DNA from: a virus
DNA: 64,000 bases
Reading direction: 5' to 3' (one strand)
IMG/VR virus record: IMGVR_UViG_3300017767_000003
Location: 1-64,000 of that record
Positions within the stretch are counted from its first letter, which is position 1. Every line of letters starts with the position of its first letter. The notes under the pieces were generated by a model that did no database searches, was not told the origin of the DNA, and saw nothing but the letters and a program-made list of their open reading frames with translations. Made by a program: the position numbers and the translations under genes. This document shows, piece after piece, positions 58,895 through 64,000 of this stretch.

Positions 58895-59707
58895 ATGAAA
58901 TTTCTAAACTATTTGGCATTAGCCACCAGTCTAATGATAGCAGGTATCGCCGCCTATTTTTCAGTAATAGGTATGGGGATTATATTTGCTGGTGCGTATA
59001 TGTCCACGATAGTCATGATGAGTGCACTAGAATTTGGTAAGATAGTCACAGCGGCTTATGTTCATTTGTTTTGGAATCAATTGAACTATATGAAATATTA
59101 TCTTGCATTTTCAGTATTTGTTCTCATGTTGATTACCTCACTGGGTATATTTGGTTTCCTATCTAAAGCAAACATAGAACAAACACTACAGGGTGATTCA
59201 TACTCACTAGAAATGTCTATCATAGAGAAAAGACTTGACGCAAAAAACAACGAATTACAGAGACTGGAAGATAGGATTGCAAACCTAGATAACATTATTG
59301 CAACTGCTAGACCTCAAGATAGAAACTATATTGATAGACGACAGAAAGAAGAACGACAAGAAATCGGAAATGATATTGACACAGTCGTAGATGATATAGT
59401 ACAATTGAATGAAGAGAAATTACCTTTTCAAAGATTGCAGTTAGAACAAGAAGGGGAGATTGGGCCAATTAAGTACGTTGCAGAAATGTTATACGGACAA
59501 GACGAGGCACAAAACTATTTGGACAATGCGGTAAGGTGGGTAATCATTGCATTGATATTTGTATTTGACCCTCTCGCACTATTGTTGTTAATAACTGCTA
59601 CGAGTTTGATAGCAAATTATAAAGCGCCAGAACAACCTAGAATTGTTGTTAGAGTGCCGAAAAAAAACCTAAATAAAACTACATTCTTAGGAGATAGAAA
59701 TGAGTGA
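58895..59707 (+). CDS. Multi-span membrane protein with coiled-coil loop
   Basis: 270 residues. Three N-terminal spans (about 5-25, 27-50, 70-92: LALATSLMIAGIAAYFSVIG, AFSVFVLMLITSLGIFGF), a long coiled coil (about 105-185: EKRLDAKNNELQRLEDRIAN), and a C-terminal span (VIIALIFVFDPLALLLLITA). This design recurs in marine T4-like phages as an unknown. Overlaps the next gene by eight bases. Possibly an envelope or lysis-timing factor. Confidence 0.7.
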   Translation: MKFLNYLALATSLMIAGIAAYFSVIGMGIIFAGAYMSTIVMMSALEFGKIVTAAYVHLFWNQLNYMKYYLAFSVFVLMLITSLGIFGFLSKANIEQTLQGDSYSLEMSIIEKRLDAKNNELQRLEDRIANLDNIIATARPQDRNYIDRRQKEERQEIGNDIDTVVDDIVQLNEEKLPFQRLQLEQEGEIGPIKYVAEMLYGQDEAQNYLDNAVRWVIIALIFVFDPLALLLLITATSLIANYKAPEQPRIVVRVPKKNLNKTTFLGDRNE

Positions 59708-59942
59708 TAGAAAAGCAGAAGACTTTCCACTAGTAAAACCTGACCTAGGGCCATCACCTAAAACTGATAAAAACAGTGAAGGGTACAAACTTATGATGAA
59801 ATCATATGAAGGTGCTATGGTAGAGTACAATGAAAAACTAGAGAAATGGTTAGCAGGAGAAGAAGTCGCAGGGATTGACTACCATGTCGTGCCTGACGGT
59901 GAAGGCGGAACTAAAGAAGAACCTCTAGAAGATTCTGAATAA
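59700..59942 (+). CDS. Small acidic unknown protein
   Basis: 80 residues, AGGAGA site before the ATG inside the end of the membrane protein gene. Acidic with Pro (DFPLVKPDLGPSPKTDKNSE) and Gly near the end. Not recognised. Confidence 0.62.
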   Translation: MSDRKAEDFPLVKPDLGPSPKTDKNSEGYKLMMKSYEGAMVEYNEKLEKWLAGEEVAGIDYHVVPDGEGGTKEEPLEDSE

Positions 59943-59947
59943 AACAC

Positions 59948-59977
59948 CTTGTTCAAACCATATCTATCTAGTATAAT
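59948..59977 (+). promoter_or_regulatory. Early/middle-type promoter for primase and NrdA
   Basis: AAAACAC then CTTGTT (59948-59953), 18 bases, TATAAT (59972-59977), eight bases to ATG 59986. Near-leaderless. Confidence 0.7.
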
Positions 59978-59985
59978 GGCTAGAC

Positions 59986-61011
59986 ATGATATGGTTAGAA
60001 CGCAAATATTTGTCTATGGTGGCATCGAGACTCGATGTCTGCAAGTGGAAGAACGATAAGACACTAAATCACAGGTGTCCCTATTGTGGTGATTCACAAA
60101 AGAATAAACACAAGGCAAGGGGATATCACTTTCAGGTAGACCAAAACTTTATATACAAATGTCACAATTGTGGCAAGTCTACTTCGTCCGTCCACTTCTT
60201 AAAAGACCACTTTCCTGATATCCACAGAGAATATCTGAAAGAATATCTACAGGAAAAAGGCGGTAAAGTTAAAGTCAAGAAACAGAAAATGCCAAGTGCA
60301 AACGACTTTAAGTTTAAAAGTAAGAACATTCTAAATACGACTAGGGACGATTTGTCAGCAGTCGCTGTTCGTGCATGGGAAAAGACGGAATCAAGAGAAT
60401 ACCTTCAAGACCGACAGTTAGACGACTCTATTATCAGAGAACTATGGTATGTTACTCAAGCACAAAGTCTGTCTTTCTTAAGTAGTAAGTACAGAAATAG
60501 AGAATTAGGCAAAGACCCTAGAATAGTTTTCCCATTTTATTCAGAGAATGGTGAATTGATTGGTGTAAGTGGCAGGGCAATCAACGACACGCCCTTGAGA
60601 TACTTAACCATGAGATTCGTAGATGACGTACCACTCATCTACAACATCAACAATGTGGACAAGTCAAAGACAATCTATGTCACAGAAGGGCCGATAGATA
60701 GTCTATTCCTACCTAACTCTATAGCAGTTGGCGGTAGTGATTTTAAAAAGATACAAAATCTAAAAGAGAATGCAATAATAATTTATGATAACGAACCACG
60801 AAACACTGAGATAGTTAAAAAGATTGACGAGGTTATTGACCTCGGATTTACCGTATGTATTTGGGGTGATAAAAGAGTCGAAGGACTCAAAGATATTAAT
60901 GATATGATAATGAACGGCATGACACAAAATGAAATCGTGGAAGTTATAAACTCTTGCACTTATTCAGGCCTTTCTGCTAAACTTAAGTTACAGGAGTATA
61001 AAAAAACATGA
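59986..61011 (+). CDS. 61: DNA primase gp61
   Basis: 341 residues (T4 342). Zinc ribbon CPYCGDSQ...YKCHNCGKSTS (CxxC pairs, about residues 26-57), then a Toprim core: IVFPFYSENGELIGVSGRAI, TIYVTEGPIDSLFLPNSIAV and IIIYDNEPRNTEIV. It makes RNA primers with gp41. Overlaps nrdA by four bases. Confidence 0.93.
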   Translation: MIWLERKYLSMVASRLDVCKWKNDKTLNHRCPYCGDSQKNKHKARGYHFQVDQNFIYKCHNCGKSTSSVHFLKDHFPDIHREYLKEYLQEKGGKVKVKKQKMPSANDFKFKSKNILNTTRDDLSAVAVRAWEKTESREYLQDRQLDDSIIRELWYVTQAQSLSFLSSKYRNRELGKDPRIVFPFYSENGELIGVSGRAINDTPLRYLTMRFVDDVPLIYNINNVDKSKTIYVTEGPIDSLFLPNSIAVGGSDFKKIQNLKENAIIIYDNEPRNTEIVKKIDEVIDLGFTVCIWGDKRVEGLKDINDMIMNGMTQNEIVEVINSCTYSGLSAKLKLQEYKKT

Positions 61012-63350
61012 CACATGACAATGGAGATATTAAGGTAGTAAAGAGCGATGGTTCACGTGTAGAAATTAATCTAGAAAAAATTCATGTTATGGTTACAGCC
61101 GCTTGTAAAAACGTTACAGGTGTTTCTGAATCATTAGTTGAAATGAATAGTGGTCTTCAATTCTATGACGGAATCACAACCAAGGACATTCAGAGTATCC
61201 TTATTAGGTCAGCCTCAGATTTGATTTCATTACAAAGTCCTAACTATCAGTTTGTAGCGTCTAGACTTTTATTGTTTGCACTACAGAAACAAGTTTTTGG
61301 AACTAAATGGAAAGACGGTAAAGACATATATCCTAGACTGTATGATATGATTGGAAAGAACATAGAGCAAGGTGTTTACACCAAAGAGATTCTAAAACAT
61401 TATACAGAAGAAGAAATCGATACGTGCAATAGTTATATAAGACACCAAAGAGATTTTGATTTTACTTATGCAGGTTTACAACAGATAGTAGACAAGTATC
61501 TTGTACAAGATAGAAGTACAGGTGAACTGTATGAGACACCACAGTTTATGTATATGATGATTGCTATGACATTGTTTCAAAAATACAATGGTCATGGTGA
61601 GAAGAACAGGTTATGGTATGTAAAGAATTACTATGACGCAATTTCTACATTTAAGATTAATATTCCTACACCTATTATGGCAGGTGTAAGGACACCACTC
61701 AAACAATTTGCAAGTTGTGTATTGGTTGACAGTGACGATTCTCTTGATTCTATTTTCTCAAGTGATATGGCGATTGGAAAATATGTAGCACAACGTGCTG
61801 GTATTGGTATCAACGCAGGACGTATCAGAGGATTAGGTGCAAAGATTCGTGGTGGTGAAGTACAACACACAGGAGTTATACCATTCCTCAAGAAGTTTGA
61901 ATCTACAGTTCGTTGTTGTACACAAAACGGTGTAAGAGGTGGGAGTGCAACAGTACACTTTCCTATCTGGCACCAAGAGATTAACGATATTATTGTTCTC
62001 AAGAATAACAAGGGAACAGAAGACAATAGAGTTAGGAAACTAGACTACTCTATTCAAATGAGTGAACTCTTTTATCAGAGATTCCTCAAAAACGAGGACA
62101 TTACATTGTTCTCACCACACGTTGTAGAAGGTCTATATGACGCATTTGGAACGCCTGAGTTTGACGAATTGTACGAGAAGTATGAACGTGCAACTAGTAT
62201 TCCAAAGACTAAGGTAAATGCTAGAGAATTGATAACAGATTTACTAAAAGAAAGAGCAGAGACTGGCAGAATCTATATCATGAATATAGACCACTGCAAC
62301 ACACATAGTGCTTTCCTTGACAAAGTGAACATGAGTAATCTTTGTCAGGAAATCACTCTACCTACAAAACCTATACAATCTATTGACGATTATAAAGGTG
62401 AGATTGCATTGTGTATTTTAAGTGCAGTCAACGTAGGTATTGTTAAGTTGGACGAGATAGAACACTTATGTGACCTATCAGTCAGAGCACTTGACGAATT
62501 GATTGACTATCAAGAATACCCTGTGAAAGCCGCTGAGATATCAACAATCAAGAGAAGAAGTCTTGGTATAGGATATATTGGTCTCGCACATTATCTTGCA
62601 AAGAACAAAGCACAATATGGAAGTGAAGAATCTTTACAGTTAATCCATGAACTAACAGAAGAGTTTCAATATTCACTTATCAAAGCGTCTATTAACGTTG
62701 CAAAAGAGAAGGGTAAGAATGATTGGCACCATAAAACTAAGTATGCGAAGGGCATATTACCCATAGATACGTACAAAAAGGACGTGGACGACCTAGTAAC
62801 TATAAAGTATAAGAAAGACTGGGAGGCGCTACGTGGCGAAGTCCTAGAACATGGTATGAGACATTCTACACTTAGTGCACAAATGCCTAGTGAATCGTCT
62901 AGTGTTGTATCAAATGCGACAAATGGTATTGAACCACCTAGAGACCACTTGTCAGTTAAGAAGAGTAAGAAGGGAACACTTAAACAGGTTGTACCTCAGT
63001 ATACACAACTCAAGAACTTCTATACATTGCTATGGGATATGAAAGATAATCTTGGATATATCAAAGTAGTTGCAGTTATGCAAAAGTTCTTTGACCAAGG
63101 TATTAGTGGTAACTGGTCATACAACCCTGAGAACTATGAAAATGGTGAAGTTCCTGTGTCTGTTATGGCAAATGACTTGCTCAATACATATAAATATGGG
63201 TGGAAAACTTCTTACTACCATAATACTATGGACGGTAAAGAAGAAGACGTTGTGAAAGAAGAATTGCCTTCCGCAGTAGATGACGCAGCTAATGTAATGA
63301 GTGGGCATGACCCATTCGATGAAGAGGATTGTGACGCTTGTGCCATATAG
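61008..63350 (+). CDS. nrdA: Class Ia ribonucleotide reductase large subunit
   Basis: 780 residues. N-terminal ATP-cone (KVVKSDGSRVEINLEKIHVM). Catalytic set: Cys in FASCVLVDSDD (about residue 236), NLCQE in SNLCQEITLPT (N-x-C-x-E), Cys in IALCILSAVNVG, and the C-terminal redox pair CDACAI. GRIRGLGAKIRGGEVQHTG and MPSESSSVVSNATNGIEPPR are standard. It makes dNDPs and needs an R2 (NrdB) partner; the gene next in line is an oxygenase, not nrdB. Complete allosteric and catalytic residues suggest a working enzyme. Confidence 0.95.
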   Translation: MTHDNGDIKVVKSDGSRVEINLEKIHVMVTAACKNVTGVSESLVEMNSGLQFYDGITTKDIQSILIRSASDLISLQSPNYQFVASRLLLFALQKQVFGTKWKDGKDIYPRLYDMIGKNIEQGVYTKEILKHYTEEEIDTCNSYIRHQRDFDFTYAGLQQIVDKYLVQDRSTGELYETPQFMYMMIAMTLFQKYNGHGEKNRLWYVKNYYDAISTFKINIPTPIMAGVRTPLKQFASCVLVDSDDSLDSIFSSDMAIGKYVAQRAGIGINAGRIRGLGAKIRGGEVQHTGVIPFLKKFESTVRCCTQNGVRGGSATVHFPIWHQEINDIIVLKNNKGTEDNRVRKLDYSIQMSELFYQRFLKNEDITLFSPHVVEGLYDAFGTPEFDELYEKYERATSIPKTKVNARELITDLLKERAETGRIYIMNIDHCNTHSAFLDKVNMSNLCQEITLPTKPIQSIDDYKGEIALCILSAVNVGIVKLDEIEHLCDLSVRALDELIDYQEYPVKAAEISTIKRRSLGIGYIGLAHYLAKNKAQYGSEESLQLIHELTEEFQYSLIKASINVAKEKGKNDWHHKTKYAKGILPIDTYKKDVDDLVTIKYKKDWEALRGEVLEHGMRHSTLSAQMPSESSSVVSNATNGIEPPRDHLSVKKSKKGTLKQVVPQYTQLKNFYTLLWDMKDNLGYIKVVAVMQKFFDQGISGNWSYNPENYENGEVPVSVMANDLLNTYKYGWKTSYYHNTMDGKEEDVVKEELPSAVDDAANVMSGHDPFDEEDCDACAI

Positions 63351-64000
63351 AGTAACATATAAAGACGGCCCGAATTACGGGAAAGACGCACACGGATTTA
63401 TGAATGACGATACAGTCAAACTCATAAAAGACCGTTACTTAGTCTTACGTAATGTTATACCAAAAGAAATAACAGATTTTGCATTAGATACATGGAAAAC
63501 AATTGAACCATGGCCTGACGCATACGCAGCTGTCTTTGACGAAGAATTAGAACCAATACCAAATAGTCCTGTTTCTTCACACAATACTTCTAGAGGTGGA
63601 CATACCACACCTATGGGAGTTGCAATGCATAGGTGGTTACATAAAGAATTAGATAAAAGACTTGATATAGAGTTGGAACAAACTTATTCTTTCACTAGAA
63701 AATATGATAGAGGTGCATATCTAAGAGCACATTCTGATAGACCCTCATGTGAAATAAGTGCCACTATCTGTTTAGGATATCAATCAGATAATGACAAACC
63801 ATGGAAAATATGGTTAGATAACACTAGGAACTGGGTGGATACATCTAGTGACCCTGCAATGAATGAAAACAAAGTCTTTGAACAAACTCAAGGCATTCTT
63901 ATTAGAAAAAGAAAGAATGCTATTGATGTAGACTTAGAAGTTGGAGATATCCTCTTGTATCATGGCCCAAATGTGGTACACTGGCGAGATACTTTTATGG
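63331..64000 (+). CDS. 2-oxoglutarate/Fe(II) oxygenase, truncated by window end
   Basis: At least 223 residues, open at the right edge. Start uncertain: GTG 63331 (after GAGG), GTG 63340, or ATG 63400, the first two inside nrdA. Iron and 2-oxoglutarate site: LRAHSDRPSCEISATICLGY (HxD) and LLYHGPNVVHWRDTF (distal His and Arg). A different subgroup from the other three oxygenases in this window. Substrate unknown. The GTG starts overlap nrdA by 11-20 bases. Confidence 0.78.
   Translation, partial: MTLVPYRVTYKDGPNYGKDAHGFMNDDTVKLIKDRYLVLRNVIPKEITDFALDTWKTIEPWPDAYAAVFDEELEPIPNSPVSSHNTSRGGHTTPMGVAMHRWLHKELDKRLDIELEQTYSFTRKYDRGAYLRAHSDRPSCEISATICLGYQSDNDKPWKIWLDNTRNWVDTSSDPAMNENKVFEQTQGILIRKRKNAIDVDLEVGDILLYHGPNVVHWRDTFM

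Noticed and set aside
1-64000. CRISPR array, insertion sequence, integrase or attachment site
   Set aside because: No regular repeat-spacer pattern, transposase, integrase or flanking direct repeat was seen; the content is that of a lytic T4-like phage.

Overview
This window is part of the genome of a T4-like marine myovirus. The order of structural genes (sheath, tube, portal, prohead core, protease, scaffold, capsid), the T4-type replication and recombination genes, the late sigma factor gp55 and many TATAAATA late promoters all point to this. Every supported gene lies on the + strand. The AT-rich DNA, a cyanomyophage-like gene order without photosynthesis genes, the CobS, Hsp20 and 2OG-oxygenase accessory genes, and a curli-related cluster together best fit a pelagimyophage (T4-like phage of SAR11 bacteria or a similar streamlined marine bacterium). 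The host is inferred, not shown.

Layout. 1-8.1 kb: virion genes 18-19-20-(67/68-like)-21-22-23, closed by two UUCG-loop terminators. 8.3-16.2 kb: a tail-tube-like protein, UvsY, a 2OG oxygenase, UvsW, small genes, gp55, gp47 and gp46. 16.2-20.4 kb: accessory enzymes (ferritin-like diiron protein, peptide deformylase, two tandem 2OG oxygenases). 20.4-24.8 kb: a CobT-like (metalloprotease motif plus VWA) and CobS-like AAA+ module with three copies of one promoter repeat. 24.8-28.4 kb: clamp, clamp loader and RegA (gp45, gp44, gp62, RegA) with a peroxiredoxin inserted. 28.4-36.5 kb: a cell-envelope island with small membrane proteins, CsgF, CsgG, two curlin-like proteins, a FecR-domain protein, a SleB/CwlJ hydrolase and a CHASE2 class III nucleotide cyclase. 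36.5-40.7 kb: Hsp20, a DruA/Mom-like unknown, tRNA-Gly(TCC), a radical SAM/SDR pair and a GH24 lysozyme. 40.7-46.5 kb: DNA polymerase gp43, a thermonuclease, UvsX and gp41. 46.5-58 kb: late genes, mostly unknown or virion-associated, including a ligase-like KxDG protein, a NadR-like fusion and an eight-cysteine micropeptide. 58-64 kb: PAP2 phosphatase, membrane protein, primase gp61, NrdA and a truncated 2OG oxygenase.

Regulation can be read from the DNA. Replication and regulatory genes sit behind a promoter of the form CTTRYA-N18-TATAAT. Virion and other late genes sit behind TATAAATA. In both classes the start codon very often follows at a fixed distance (N6 after TATAAT, N5 after TATAAATA). 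That puts the predicted first transcribed base on the A of ATG and implies widespread leaderless mRNA. Genes with longer leaders have Shine-Dalgarno sequences instead. Two composition features also stand out by eye: GATC is almost absent, and glycine codons next to proline switch to GGC or GGG.

Limits: all function calls come from reading motifs and gene order. No alignment, structure prediction or database search was run. Counts of motifs were made by eye.
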